Source: Imbroritus primus (GTDB taxonomy: Bacteria; Pseudomonadota; Gammaproteobacteria; Burkholderiales; Burkholderiaceae). Taken from it: a stretch of 64,000 nucleotides of DNA. The notes below the pieces were generated by a model. It did no database searches, had not been told where the DNA came from, and was given only the letters and a program-made list of their open reading frames with translations. Of this stretch, positions 50,272 through 59,794 are shown piece after piece. The stretch is from contig AKCV02000025.1 of NCBI GenBank assembly GCA_000272025.2, positions 408,796-472,795 on the forward strand, read 5' to 3'. The first letter of the stretch is position 1; each line of letters begins with the position of its first letter. The position numbers and the translations under genes are program-made.

Positions 50272-50775
50272 TCAGTGGATGGCGAGGCAGCAGGCCGTGA
50301 GCGCCTGTTTCATGTAGCGGCGCACGGTCATCACGGAAATGCCCAGTTGGTCGGCAATCGCGTGGTACGGCATTTCATAGAGCTGGCTGAGCAGGAATGC
50401 CTGCCGCGCCAGCGGCGGAACACCGCGCAGGGCGTGGTCGATGGTGGTCAGCGTGTCGATGATCAGCGCCCGCTCCTCCTCCGATGGGACGTATTGCGCA
50501 GGCGATGCCGACAGCGCTTCGAGATAGCTGTGCTCCAGGTCGCGCCGCCGCCAGAAATTGAACAGCACGCGCTTGGCGAGGGTGGTGAGGTAGGCGCGCG
50601 GTTCGATGATCGGTTCTGTGGGCTGCGAGGTCAGGTATTGCAGATACGTATCTTGGGCGAGATCCGCCGCCTGTTCCGTGCAGCCGAGGCGACGCCGCAA
50701 CCAGCCTTGCAGCCAGGGATTGTGTTCGCGGTAGAAGGCGCGGAACGCGCCGTCGGTAAGGATCTGCGGAGTCAT
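50272..50775 (-). CDS. FecI-family ECF sigma factor
   Basis: 167 residues. Region 2: FRAFYREHNPWLQGWLRRRLGCTEQAADLAQDTYLQYL, shown here across residues ~11-45; region 4: YEMPYHAIADQLGISVMTVRRYMKQAL. The size and the YHAIADQLGIS helix are typical of iron-responsive FecI sigma factors. It starts at MTPQILTDG, and a Fur-box-like palindrome lies about 45 bases upstream. It is followed after 2 bases by the FecR gene. It should direct transcription of the receptor gene. Confidence 0.92.
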   Translation of the reverse strand: MTPQILTDGAFRAFYREHNPWLQGWLRRRLGCTEQAADLAQDTYLQYLTSQPTEPIIEPRAYLTTLAKRVLFNFWRRRDLEHSYLEALSASPAQYVPSEEERALIIDTLTTIDHALRGVPPLARQAFLLSQLYEMPYHAIADQLGISVMTVRRYMKQALTACCLAIH

Positions 50776-50820
50776 GGCCGTTGGCGGGCACCCGTGCCGC
50801 CAGAGTGGAATGAGATTGGT

Positions 50821-50839
50821 AATGAGAACTATTCGCATA
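50821..50839. promoter_or_regulatory. Probable Fur box
   Basis: AATGAGAACTATTCGCATA is close to the betaproteobacterial Fur consensus AATGAGAAT-N-ATTCTCATT, agreeing at about 15 of 18 non-spacer bases. It lies 46 bp upstream of fecI, between it and the divergent ABC transporter gene, so both may be iron-repressed. Confidence 0.7.
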
Positions 50840-50947
50840 TTAACAGATGACTTCGGTGTCCGAAAAGCGGATTCATGCGTGATGTGTTGCATCAGCCACA
50901 CGCGATGGTGATATCGTTGCGTCCATCGTGATTCTCCGGTGCCCGCC

Positions 50948-52846
50948 ATGTCCTCGCGTTCCGCTGCCCCCACGCTTGAACCGCCCGTACCGCTGCCGGT
51001 GACGCCGGCTTCCGAGCTCGCCACCATCAGCCGGTTGCGGCCTCGCGAAACATGGGCCTTGCTCAAGCCGTACTGGGTGTCGTCGGCCAGCAAGGGCGGC
51101 TGGGGGCTGCTGCTGGTGATCGTGGCGCTGAGCCTGGGACTGGTGTATCTGAACGTGGTGTTCACCGACTGGAACCGGCTGTTCTACAACGCGCTGGAGC
51201 AACGCGACTTCGCCGAATTCCGCACACAGCTGTGGCGCTTCTGCTGGATCGCCGCGGCCATCATCATTGCCTCGATCTTCAAGCTGTACTACACGATGAT
51301 GCTGCAGATGCGCTGGCGCACGTGGATGACGGAGCAGTTCCTCGACCGCTGGATGGCGCATCAGGCGTTCTACAGGATCGAGCAGACGCGTGCCACCGAT
51401 AACCCCGACCAACGCATCGCCGACGACCTGCGCGTGTTTACCGACAGCGCATTGTCGCTCGGGCTCGGCCTGCTCAGTTCCGTGGTGACGCTGCTGTCCT
51501 TCGTGGGACTGCTGTGGGTGGTATCGGGTCCGGTGTCGTTTGCGCTGTTCGGCACGGAGATCACGATCCCCGGCTATATGGTGTGGTTCGCGGTGGCCTA
51601 CGCGGTAATCGGCTCGCTCATCATGCACTTTGTCGGTCGTCCGTTGATTGGTCTCAACTTCCAGCAGGAGCGTTACGAGGCGGATTTCCGTTTCATGCTC
51701 GTGCGCCTGCGCGAGAATGCCGAGCCGGTCGCACTGTACCGTGGCGAGCCAGTCGAGCAGGCGGCGTTGACCGGGCGTTTCGGCCGCATCCGCGCCAACT
51801 GGGCGCAATTAATGGATTACACGCGACGCTTGACATTCGTGCGCTCGGGGTATGGGCAATTTGCCATCATCTTTCCGATCCTGGTGGCCGCGCCGCGCTA
51901 CTTCAGCGGGCAGATGACGCTGGGTGGCCTGATGCAGGTCTCGTCGGCGTTCGGGCAGGTGCAGGGCGCGCTCTCCTGGTTCGTCGATAGCTATGGCGAA
52001 CTGGTGGGATGGAAGGCAGCAGCCAACCGTCTGATCGAATTCCGCCATGCGATGGAATCGGCCGAGCGCGATGCCGCGCAGCGCGACGGAGTGCACCAGA
52101 TTGCCGTCCGGTCCACGTCCGCGCCGGAGATCGCCGCACATGGCCTGGCGCTCAACGTGCCGGGCCGTCCGCTCGATCAGCCGCTGACCGAGCCATTCGA
52201 TCTGCGCATCGCGCCGGGCGAGCGCTGGTTCGTGAGCGGACCGTCGGGGTGCGGTAAGAGCGTGCTGTTCCGCGCCATGGCAGGCATCTGGCCTTACGGC
52301 GCCGGCGACATCACCGTGCCCGACGCGACGCGGCCGATGTTCCTGCCGCAGCGCAGTTACCTGCCGGTCGGCACACTGGCGGAGGTGCTGTGCTATCCCG
52401 ATGGCGCGGCCGCGCATCCGCGTGCACGGCTCGAAGAGGTGCTCACCGCCTGTCGCCTGGCGCATCTGGCCGACGTGCTCGATACCTTCGACAACTGGTC
52501 GTTGCGCCTCTCGCCCGGTGAACAGCAGCGCATCGCCTTTGCACGCGCCGTGCTGCAAGAGCCCGCTTATCTGTTCCTCGACGAGGCCACGAGCGCACTC
52601 GACGAGGAGACCGAGGCCGCGATGTACACACTGGTGCTGGAGCGGTTGCCTGGCGTGGCGCTGGTCAGCATTGCCCACCGCAGCACGGTGGCGCGTTTCC
52701 ATACGCACCGCCTGCTGTACCGCCCGGTTGTGCCGGCCGGCACGGCCGGAAAAACCGGACAAGGCGGGGTGGGTGCGGTAAGCTACAGGGTTCAGGCAAG
52801 CGTTATTGCAGCGAATCCCGCAGCCGATCCGGGCCCGGAAGGGTAG
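50948..52846 (+). CDS. SbmA/BacA-like ABC transporter, fused permease-ATPase
   Basis: 632 residues. The N-terminal ~340 residues carry about six hydrophobic helices of the ABC_membrane_2/SbmA-BacA type (FTDWNRLFYNALEQRDFAEF is diagnostic). The C-terminal ATPase has Walker A GPSGCGKSVLFRAMAGIWP, signature LSPGEQQRIAFAR and Walker B AYLFLDEATSALDEE. This is the YddA-like arrangement; the family includes importers of vitamin B12, peptides or very-long-chain fatty acids, so the substrate here is open. ATG 50948 is preferred to GTG 50939. It starts beside a Fur box. Confidence 0.88.
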   Translation: MSSRSAAPTLEPPVPLPVTPASELATISRLRPRETWALLKPYWVSSASKGGWGLLLVIVALSLGLVYLNVVFTDWNRLFYNALEQRDFAEFRTQLWRFCWIAAAIIIASIFKLYYTMMLQMRWRTWMTEQFLDRWMAHQAFYRIEQTRATDNPDQRIADDLRVFTDSALSLGLGLLSSVVTLLSFVGLLWVVSGPVSFALFGTEITIPGYMVWFAVAYAVIGSLIMHFVGRPLIGLNFQQERYEADFRFMLVRLRENAEPVALYRGEPVEQAALTGRFGRIRANWAQLMDYTRRLTFVRSGYGQFAIIFPILVAAPRYFSGQMTLGGLMQVSSAFGQVQGALSWFVDSYGELVGWKAAANRLIEFRHAMESAERDAAQRDGVHQIAVRSTSAPEIAAHGLALNVPGRPLDQPLTEPFDLRIAPGERWFVSGPSGCGKSVLFRAMAGIWPYGAGDITVPDATRPMFLPQRSYLPVGTLAEVLCYPDGAAAHPRARLEEVLTACRLAHLADVLDTFDNWSLRLSPGEQQRIAFARAVLQEPAYLFLDEATSALDEETEAAMYTLVLERLPGVALVSIAHRSTVARFHTHRLLYRPVVPAGTAGKTGQGGVGAVSYRVQASVIAANPAADPGPEG

Positions 52847-52909
52847 GACGGAGCAGGGCAACAGATGCGGTGACGCCGGCGCAAGAATCATGAGCAGGGA
52901 TCCAATCTG

Positions 52910-53329
52910 ATGGCAGGACTCGAAAAAAATCTCCCCCGGCCGGTGTCGATCACCGTGCATTCCCAGTCGCGCGTGCTCGAAATCGGCTTTGACGATGGCG
53001 CGCAGTGGCGGCTGCCGTTCGAATTGCTGCGGGTCTACTCCCCCTCGGCGGAAGTGATGGGCCATGGCCCCGGGCAGGAAGTCCTGCAGACGGGCAAGCG
53101 CGACGTGACCATCACGCAGGTGCAGCCGGTGGGCAACTACGCGATCCAGCCGGTGTTCTCGGATGGGCACGAATCCGGCATTTATTCGTGGGATTACCTC
53201 TATCGCCTCGGCGCGGAGCAGGACACGCTGTGGCAGGCCTACCTCGACCGGCTGGCCGAGGCCGGCGTCGACCGTGACACGCCGATGGCGGCGGCTGGCG
53301 CCGCGCATGGTGGCTGCGGTCACCACTGA
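52910..53329 (+). CDS. DUF971 domain protein
   Basis: 139 residues. LPFELLRVYSPSAEVMGHGP and YAIQPVFSDGHESGIYSWDYLYRLG mark the DUF971 fold, as also found at the N-terminus of gamma-butyrobetaine hydroxylases. The C-terminus GGCGHH may bind a metal. It lies 12 bases upstream of ubiE, and the two genes are commonly adjacent in betaproteobacteria. Function is unknown; an Fe-S or iron handling role is only speculation. Confidence 0.9.
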   Translation: MAGLEKNLPRPVSITVHSQSRVLEIGFDDGAQWRLPFELLRVYSPSAEVMGHGPGQEVLQTGKRDVTITQVQPVGNYAIQPVFSDGHESGIYSWDYLYRLGAEQDTLWQAYLDRLAEAGVDRDTPMAAAGAAHGGCGHH

Positions 53330-53341
53330 ACGAGGCGTGGC

Positions 53342-54073
53342 ATGAGCGAAACCCATTTCGGCTTCGAGAAGGTCGAGGAAAAAGACAAGGCCGGCAAGGT
53401 CGCCGGCGTGTTCCATTCGGTGGCCAGCAACTACGACGTCATGAACGATCTGATGTCGGCCGGCCTGCACCGCCTGTGGAAGACCTTCACCATCGCCCAG
53501 GCCGGCATCCGGCCCGGTTTCAAGGTGCTCGACATCGCCGGTGGCACGGGCGACCTGGCCAAGGCGTTCGCGCGGCAGGCCGGCCCCACGGGCGAGGTCT
53601 GGCTGACGGACATCAACGAATCGATGCTGCGCGTTGGCCGCGATCGGCTGCTGAACAAAGGCGTGCTGACCCCGGTGTGCCTGTGCGATGCCGAGCACAT
53701 TCCATTTCCCGACAACCATTTCGACGTGGTGACGGTGGCCTTCGGCCTGCGCAACATGACGCACAAGGACGCCGCACTCAAGGAAATGCACCGCGTGGTC
53801 AAGCCGGGCGGCAAGGTCATGGTGCTGGAGTTCTCCAAGGTGTGGAAACCACTGGAGAAGGCCTACGACGTGTATTCCTTCAAGGTCTTGCCGTGGCTGG
53901 GCAGCAAGGTGGCTGGCGATGCCGACAGCTACCGCTACCTGGCCGAGTCGATTCGCATGCACCCCGGTCAGCAGGAACTTGCAAAAATGATGGAACAGGC
54001 GGGACTCGAGTCTGTCGAATACTTCAACTTGTCGGCAGGCGTCGTTGCCTTGCATACCGGCAGGAAATACTAA
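53342..54073 (+). CDS. ubiE: Ubiquinone/menaquinone biosynthesis C-methyltransferase
   Basis: 243 residues. SAM-binding motif [16 protein letters not shown], then [14 protein letters not shown], and [26 protein letters not shown], all characteristic of UbiE. It methylates the 2-polyprenyl-6-methoxy-benzoquinol intermediate in ubiquinone synthesis. It heads a run including a Tim44-like gene, then ubiJ and ubiB after a terminator-like hairpin. Confidence 0.97.
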   Translation: MSETHFGFEKVEEKDKAGKVAGVFHSVASNYDVMNDLMSAGLHRLWKTFTIAQAGIRPGFKVLDIAGGTGDLAKAFARQAGPTGEVWLTDINESMLRVGRDRLLNKGVLTPVCLCDAEHIPFPDNHFDVVTVAFGLRNMTHKDAALKEMHRVVKPGGKVMVLEFSKVWKPLEKAYDVYSFKVLPWLGSKVAGDADSYRYLAESIRMHPGQQELAKMMEQAGLESVEYFNLSAGVVALHTGRKY

Positions 54074-54091
54074 AACACTGGAGCAACGTAC

Positions 54092-55063
54092 ATGTTTTCA
54101 TTTTTGCGTGGGAAATTCCTGGTCGGGTCGATGATTGGCGCACTGGCGCTGGGTATGGCGTTTGAGGCCGATGCCAAGCGCATGGGCGGTTCGCGCAGCA
54201 TGGGCAAGCAGTCGTCGAGCGTGACCCAGCAACAGCAGCAGCGCCAGCAGGCGCCGACCCAGACGCAGCAGACCCAGCAAGGTACGCAGCAGGCCGCCGC
54301 GCCGACCGCGGGCGCCGCCGGCACGGCCGCTGCCACGCAGCGCCGCGGTTTCATGGGCGGCATGGGCGGGATCCTCGGCGGCCTGGCCGCCGGCCTCGGT
54401 ATCGCATGGTTGCTGTCGCAGTTCGGCCTGGCCGGTGCGGCCGCGCAATTCCTGGCCAATGCCATCATCATTGCGCTGATCGCCTTTGCGGTGATCTGGC
54501 TGATCCGCAAGCTGCGTGGCGGCAGTGGTGCCAATGCCCGTCGCCAGGAACCGGCCTACGCCGGCATGGCGCGCCAGGCTGAGCCACAGTCCAACCCGTT
54601 TGCCGACCAGCGTCCGCAGCAGCCGGCTGCCTTCCAGCCGTCCGCAACCGTTGCGACGGCCGCTCCGGCTGCACAACAGGCCTGGGGCGTACCGGCTGAC
54701 TTTGATACCGATGCCTTCCTGCGCAATGCCAAGGTGTATTTCGTCCGTCTGCAGGCCAGCTGGGACGCCGGCAACCTGAATGACATCCGCGAATTCACCA
54801 CCCCGGAAATGTTCGCCGAGATCAAGATGGATCTGGCCGAGCGCGGTCAGACCACCAACCAGACCGACGTGGTGACGCTCGATGCAGAGCTGCTGGGCAT
54901 CGAGAACCAGGCTGACGCCTATCTGGCCAGCGTGCGCTTCTCGGGCATGATTCGCGAGAACACTGGCGCAGCCGCCGAGCCGTTCAATGAGGTGTGGAAC
55001 CTGAGCAAGCCGGCCCAGGGCGAAGGCGGCTGGGTGCTGGCCGGGATCCAGCAAGTGAACTGA
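54092..55063 (+). CDS. Tim44-like domain membrane protein
   Basis: 323 residues. The N-terminus has a hydrophobic segment (LVGSMIGALALGMAFEADA), then a Gln/Thr-rich low-complexity stretch (~45-75), a second hydrophobic glycine-rich region ([18 protein letters not shown]...), and a C-terminal Tim44/MRPL45-like domain (~210-320) with TDAFLRNAKVYFVRLQASWDAG-type sequence. Such proteins are common in betaproteobacteria next to ubiE; role unknown, possibly membrane tethering of a complex. It is 18 bases after ubiE. Confidence 0.9.
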   Translation: MFSFLRGKFLVGSMIGALALGMAFEADAKRMGGSRSMGKQSSSVTQQQQQRQQAPTQTQQTQQGTQQAAAPTAGAAGTAAATQRRGFMGGMGGILGGLAAGLGIAWLLSQFGLAGAAAQFLANAIIIALIAFAVIWLIRKLRGGSGANARRQEPAYAGMARQAEPQSNPFADQRPQQPAAFQPSATVATAAPAAQQAWGVPADFDTDAFLRNAKVYFVRLQASWDAGNLNDIREFTTPEMFAEIKMDLAERGQTTNQTDVVTLDAELLGIENQADAYLASVRFSGMIRENTGAAAEPFNEVWNLSKPAQGEGGWVLAGIQQVN

Positions 55064-55133
55064 TTGCCGCCCGGGCGCGGACGCATCGGAACAACGTGAT
55101 GCGTTCGTGACCTGGTAATGGCTTTAGAATGGA

Positions 55134-55160
55134 GGCCCGCAGAAGTGCGGGCCTTTTTTT
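55134..55160 (+). terminator. Rho-independent terminator after the Tim44-like gene
   Basis: GGCCCGC pairs with GCGGGCC around AGAAGT, followed by seven T. Transcription of ubiJ/ubiB therefore probably needs read-through or its own promoter. Confidence 0.9.
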
Positions 55161-55244
55161 GTTGGGCCATGGAGGGCGCCGGATCCGTCCGTCGCTTCCG
55201 TGGAAGTTGCGTATTTTGCCCATGTGTGCCGAGATTGTGCCGAG

Positions 55245-55958
55245 ATGACCGCGTTTGCTTCCGCCTCTTCTGCTGCTTCGAGCGCTCCTGATCCAGCGGC
55301 CGCATCCGGTGCGGGACTGGACGCACGGGCGGGCGGGTTGCTCGCGGCCGCGCTGAACCACCTGCTGTCGCAGGAGCCGTGGGCCGCCAACAGCCTGCGC
55401 GGTTTTGCCGGCCGCACTGTACGCTTCGATCTGGCGCCGTTGCAGATCAATCTGCTGATCATGCCGGACGGCCAGGTGTCGCGGGCGCCGCCGGATGCCG
55501 AGGCAGCAGTGACCGTGGCCGTGCCGCTGTCCGCCATGCCAGCCATGGCGGCGGACTACGCCAACGCCGGTCAGGCTGGCGTGATGAAGCACGTGCGGCT
55601 GGAAGGCGATGCCGAGCTGGCCAATACGGTGTCGCAACTGGTGCGGCATCTGCGCTGGGAAGTGGCCGAGGATCTGTCGCGCGTGGTTGGCGATGTCGCC
55701 GCGCAGCGCATGGTGTCAGGTGCGGTGCGCCTGCATGGACATGCCTTGCAGACACTGCGTGGCCTGCGTGACAGCGTCGTCGAATACCTCACCGATGAAC
55801 GCCCAACGCTGGTACGCCCGGCGGAACTGGAGCGGCTGAGCAGCGATGTGACCGACTTGCGCAATGCGCTCGCGCGTTTCGAAAAACGGCTGGAGCGCCT
55901 CGAGCGGACCGGACCGGCTGGACGTTCCCCAATTTCTTCTCAGAGTGGATCGGCATGA
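55245..55958 (+). CDS. ubiJ: SCP2-domain protein UbiJ
   Basis: 237 residues. After a variable Ala/Ser-rich N-terminus, the SCP2 sterol-carrier fold is seen ([35 protein letters not shown] over residues ~31-68, [11 protein letters not shown]). The C-terminal half is helical with [15 protein letters not shown] and a coiled-coil end ([31 protein letters not shown]). It binds lipid and organises ubiquinone enzymes with UbiK. ATG 55245 was chosen over 55200 because upstream residues are unlike UbiJ; neither has a strong ribosome site. It overlaps ubiB by 4 bases (ATGA). Confidence 0.85.
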   Translation: MTAFASASSAASSAPDPAAASGAGLDARAGGLLAAALNHLLSQEPWAANSLRGFAGRTVRFDLAPLQINLLIMPDGQVSRAPPDAEAAVTVAVPLSAMPAMAADYANAGQAGVMKHVRLEGDAELANTVSQLVRHLRWEVAEDLSRVVGDVAAQRMVSGAVRLHGHALQTLRGLRDSVVEYLTDERPTLVRPAELERLSSDVTDLRNALARFEKRLERLERTGPAGRSPISSQSGSA

Positions 55959-57529
55959 CCCGTTTTCTGCGTCTCGGCAAGATCCTGTTCGTCGTGCTCT
56001 ATTACGGGCTCGACCAGCTTGCGCTCTCCGGCTTCAAGAGCCGCCGCATGCAGTTCCTGCTGCGTGTGCTGTCCTTCGGGCGCAAGCTTGACCAGCCGCG
56101 CGGGGAGCGCCTGCGCCTGGCGCTGGAGCGCCTCGGTCCGATCTTCGTGAAATTCGGGCAGGTCCTGTCGACCAGGCGCGACCTGATGCCGGCGGATATC
56201 GCCGACGAACTCGCCAAGCTGCAGGACCGTGTGCCGCCGTTCGATTCCGCCGTGGCCGTGCGCATCATCGAACGTTCGCTGGGACGGCCGCTGATGGACC
56301 TGTTCGAAACCTTCGAGCAGGTGCCGGTCGCCAGCGCCTCCGTGGCGCAGGTCCACTTCGCGACGTTGCGTGGCGGTCCGCACCATGGCAAGGAAGTCGC
56401 GGTGAAGGTGCTGCGCCCCGGCATGTTGCCGGTGATCGACAGCGACCTGGCGCTGATGCGCGATGTGGCGGGATGGATCGAAAAGCTCTGGGCTGACGGC
56501 AAGCGCCTCAAGCCGCGCGAAGTGGTGGCCGAGTTCGACAAGTATCTGCATGACGAACTCGACCTGATGCGCGAGGCTGCCAACGCCAGCCAGCTGCGCC
56601 GCAACTTTGCCGACAGCGAGCTGCTGCTGGTGCCCGAGGTGTACTGGGACTGGTGCGCCAGCGAGGTGTTCGTGATGGAGCGCATGCACGGCATTCCCAT
56701 CTCGCGCATCGACGAACTGCGTCGCGCCGGTGTTGACCTCCACGAACTGGCGACGGCAGGCGTCACCATCTTTTTTACCCAGGTGTTCCGCGATGGTTTT
56801 TTCCACGCCGACATGCACCCCGGCAACATCCTGGTGAGCGTCGCGCCGGAAACCTTCGGCCGCTATATTGCCCTCGACTTTGGCATCGTTGGCGCACTCT
56901 CCGAGTTTGATAAAAACTACCTGGCGCAGAACTTCATCGCCTTCTTCCGGCGCGATTACCATCGCGTGGCGGTGCTGCACGTAGAGTCGGGCTGGGTGCC
57001 GCAACAGACTCGCGTCGAGGAACTCGAAGGTGCGATCCGCGCCTGCTGCGAACCGTTCTTCGACAGGCCGCTGCGCGAGATTTCGCTGGGCATCGTGTTG
57101 ATGCGATTGTTCCAGACCTCGCGCCGCTTCAACGTGGAAATCCAGCCGCAGCTCGTGTTGCTGCAAAAGACCCTGCTCAACGTGGAAGGCCTGGGCCGCC
57201 AGCTCGATCCGGACCTCGATCTCTGGAAGACTGCCAAGCCTTACCTCGAACGCTGGATGTACGAGCAGGTGGGCTGGCGTGGCTTCGTCGAACGGCTGAA
57301 GGTCGAGGCGCCGCAGTGGGCCAAGATGTTCCCGGATTTTCCGCGTCTCGTGCATCAGGCGCTCGAACTGCGCCAGTCGCGCGACGACGGCGCCGAGCCC
57401 CGGTTGCTGGCAGCCATGCTGCAGGAGCAGCGCCGTACCAACCGTATGTTGAGCACCGCGCTGATGTTCATGGGCGGTCTCGCGGCCGGCATGATCCTGA
57501 CCCATCTGCTGGGATGGATCTACTACTGA
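55955..57529 (+). CDS. ubiB: Ubiquinone biosynthesis ATPase/kinase-like protein
   Basis: 524 residues. ADCK/UbiB signature KxGQ motif in [19 protein letters not shown], alanine-rich loop [28 protein letters not shown], and [13 protein letters not shown] with the catalytic Asp. Two C-terminal transmembrane helices end the protein ([19 protein letters not shown]). It acts at the membrane in ubiquinone synthesis, probably as an ATPase extracting lipid precursors. Translationally coupled to ubiJ. Confidence 0.97.
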   Translation: MTRFLRLGKILFVVLYYGLDQLALSGFKSRRMQFLLRVLSFGRKLDQPRGERLRLALERLGPIFVKFGQVLSTRRDLMPADIADELAKLQDRVPPFDSAVAVRIIERSLGRPLMDLFETFEQVPVASASVAQVHFATLRGGPHHGKEVAVKVLRPGMLPVIDSDLALMRDVAGWIEKLWADGKRLKPREVVAEFDKYLHDELDLMREAANASQLRRNFADSELLLVPEVYWDWCASEVFVMERMHGIPISRIDELRRAGVDLHELATAGVTIFFTQVFRDGFFHADMHPGNILVSVAPETFGRYIALDFGIVGALSEFDKNYLAQNFIAFFRRDYHRVAVLHVESGWVPQQTRVEELEGAIRACCEPFFDRPLREISLGIVLMRLFQTSRRFNVEIQPQLVLLQKTLLNVEGLGRQLDPDLDLWKTAKPYLERWMYEQVGWRGFVERLKVEAPQWAKMFPDFPRLVHQALELRQSRDDGAEPRLLAAMLQEQRRTNRMLSTALMFMGGLAAGMILTHLLGWIYY

Positions 57530-57604
57530 TCCAGTGAAATCGCGCCCGCCGGGCGGGGGGCATGCGCCCGGCCCATCGCCCGGGCAGCACCAGGCGCAGG
57601 GAAA

Positions 57605-57635
57605 TTGCCGGGCACCGTCTGCCTGTCGTTATAAT
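57605..57635 (+). promoter_or_regulatory. Possible sigma-70 promoter of the sodium:solute symporter gene
   Basis: A perfect TATAAT (57630-57635) with TTGCCG 19 bases upstream, about 100 bp before the start codon. The spacer is slightly long. Confidence 0.4.
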
Positions 57636-57735
57636 CGCGCCATTTGGCAGATCGGGGCGGCTCCGTTCCGCCTGTTTTCCACCCCGGCGCCGCCGGACTT
57701 TCCGAACGATTCTCGAACATCACAAGGGCAGCCAC

Positions 57736-59172
57736 ATGCTCCTCGGGTTTGTCATCACTTACTGGATCATTTCCATCGGTATCGGCCTGTGGGCGGCAAT
57801 GCGCGTCAAGACGAGTGCAGACTTTGCGCTGGCGGGCCGCAGCCTGCCATTTCATATCGTGACCGCCACGGTATTTGCCACATGGTTCGGATCGGAGACC
57901 GTGCTCGGTGTTCCGGCGGTGTTCCTGGACGAAGGCCTGAAGGGCATCGTGGCCGATCCCTTCGGCTCCTCGCTGTGCCTGATCCTGGTGGGCCTGTTCT
58001 TTGCGCGTCCGCTGTACCGCATGAATCTGCTGACCATCGGCGATTACTATCACAACAAATACGGGCGCGAGGCCGAGATGCTGATCTCGCTGTGCATCGT
58101 GGTTTCGTACCTGGGCTGGGTGGCTGCGCAGATCAAGGCGCTCGGGCTGGTGTTCTTCGTACTTTCGGATGGTGCGATCACGCAGGAGGCCGGGATGATC
58201 CTCGGTGCGACCAGTGTGCTGATCTATACCCTGTATGGCGGCATGTGGTCGGTGGCCATCACGGACTTCATCCAGATGATCGTCATTGTCTGCGGCCTGC
58301 TGTATATCGGCCATACGCTGGGCGACCAGGTTGGTGGCGTGTCGACGGTCGTGGCGCATGCCGCCGCCGCTGGCAAGTTTGAATTCTGGCCCGGCTTCGA
58401 CTGGGTCAAGATCATTGGCTTTGTCGCCGCGTTGTGCACCATGATGCTGGGTTCGATTCCGCAGCAGGACGTGTTCCAGCGCGTTTCGTCTTCGCGTACT
58501 GAACAGATCGCCGGCTGGGCCAGCGTGGCCGGCGGCGTGCTGTACTTCATGTTTGCCTTCGTCCCGATGTACCTGGCCTATTCGGCCACGCTGATCGATC
58601 CCGCACTGGTAGCCAGGTACAAGGACACCGATTCGCAGCTCATCCTGCCGCAGCTGGTTCTCCAGCATGCGCCGCTGTTTGCGCAGATCATGTTCTTCGG
58701 CGCACTGCTGTCAGCCATCAAGAGCTGCGCCAGTGCGACGTTGCTCGCGCCGTCCGTCACCTTCGCGGAGAATATCCTCCGTCCGATGATGCCGAAGCTC
58801 GATGACGCTCGCTTCCTCAAGCTGATGCGCTTTGTGGTGCTGTCCATGACGGTGCTGGTGACCGTCTTTGCGTTGAACTCCGAGCTGTCGATCTTCCATA
58901 TGGTGGAAAGTGCCTATAAAGTCACGCTGGTCGGTGCCTTCGTGCCGCTGGCCTTCGGCTTGTTCTGGAAACACGCGACCCGCCAGGGTGGCCTGCTGTC
59001 CATTGGACTGGGCCTGACGTCGTGGCTGACGGCCGAGGTCCTGTTCGCCGACGCTGTCGTCCCGCCACAACTGGCCGGCTTGCTGTTCAGCCTTGGCGGC
59101 ATGTTGCTTGGCTCGCTGCTGCCGCAGTGGATTCCCAATCGCACGCAGATCAAGCAGGTACACCTGTCCTGA
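57736..59172 (+). CDS. Sodium:solute symporter family protein
   Basis: 478 residues, about 12-13 transmembrane helices of the SSS family. Conserved features: SADFALAGRSLPFHIVTATVFATWFGSETVLG near the start (residues ~28-60), the family's sequence LYGGMWSVAITDFIQMIV, and SIPQQDVFQRVSSSRT. It imports an organic solute with sodium; which one is not evident from sequence. The start MLLGFVITYW is placed just before the first helix, with no strong ribosome site. Confidence 0.9.
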   Translation: MLLGFVITYWIISIGIGLWAAMRVKTSADFALAGRSLPFHIVTATVFATWFGSETVLGVPAVFLDEGLKGIVADPFGSSLCLILVGLFFARPLYRMNLLTIGDYYHNKYGREAEMLISLCIVVSYLGWVAAQIKALGLVFFVLSDGAITQEAGMILGATSVLIYTLYGGMWSVAITDFIQMIVIVCGLLYIGHTLGDQVGGVSTVVAHAAAAGKFEFWPGFDWVKIIGFVAALCTMMLGSIPQQDVFQRVSSSRTEQIAGWASVAGGVLYFMFAFVPMYLAYSATLIDPALVARYKDTDSQLILPQLVLQHAPLFAQIMFFGALLSAIKSCASATLLAPSVTFAENILRPMMPKLDDARFLKLMRFVVLSMTVLVTVFALNSELSIFHMVESAYKVTLVGAFVPLAFGLFWKHATRQGGLLSIGLGLTSWLTAEVLFADAVVPPQLAGLLFSLGGMLLGSLLPQWIPNRTQIKQVHLS

Positions 59173-59414
59173 GCCGGTTCGCCACCTGCGGTGGCGTACA
59201 CCGGCAACCCGCAGCGGAGTGGGTCCCGGGCTCCGGTGGGGCGTCCCTGCCGATACGTCTGTTGCCCCCGATCGGCCTGCGTCAGGCCGCCCGCGTGCTG
59301 CGCGGCACAAAACACGCCGCAGGGCACAAGAAGGTTTATAATTCAAGGCTTTGCGCCGTCAGCGGGTTCTGTTCGGGAACGGGCGGCGCAGCGGATGATT
59401 CTGGGAGTGCTTCC

Positions 59415-59759
59415 ATGCCCATTTATGCCTATCGTTGCGACCACTGTGGCTTTGCCAAGGATGTTCTGCAGAAGATCAGCGATGCCCAGCTGACGGACTG
59501 TCCGTCGTGCGGAACGGCGGGCGCGTTCAAGAAACAGCTGACGGCTGCCGGTTTCCAGCTCAAGGGTTCGGGCTGGTACGTCACCGATTTCCGCGGTGGC
59601 AATAGCGGCGCGGCAGCGAGCGCGCCGGCCAGCCAGCCAGCAGGCGGCACGACGGGTGGTACTGGCGGCGACGGAGCGGGCAGTGCGTCCAGCCCGGCCA
59701 AGGAAAGCGCCAGCGCACCTGCGCCTGCGGCCAGCGGCGCGGCTTCCAGCGGCAGCTGA
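59415..59759 (+). CDS. FmdB-type zinc ribbon protein
   Basis: 114 residues. The N-terminus MPIYAYRCDHCGFAKDVLQK with CxxC, then CPSCG, is the FmdB zinc ribbon; a conserved GFQLKGSGWYVTDF follows. The last ~50 residues are Ala/Ser/Gly-rich disordered sequence. A TATAAT lies about 75 bases upstream. Role unknown, usually annotated as regulatory; adjacent to DUF502 and aspS, as in many betaproteobacteria. Confidence 0.9.
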   Translation: MPIYAYRCDHCGFAKDVLQKISDAQLTDCPSCGTAGAFKKQLTAAGFQLKGSGWYVTDFRGGNSGAAASAPASQPAGGTTGGTGGDGAGSASSPAKESASAPAPAASGAASSGS

Positions 59760-59794
59760 ACATCACGCGGCGGCACACGGCATACAGCTGACAC

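Noticed and set aside
51809..54055. Minus-strand open frame of about 750 codons across the ABC transporter, DUF971 and ubiE genes
   Set aside because: It crosses three recognisable plus-strand genes and has low-complexity His/Arg/Gln composition; a shadow frame.
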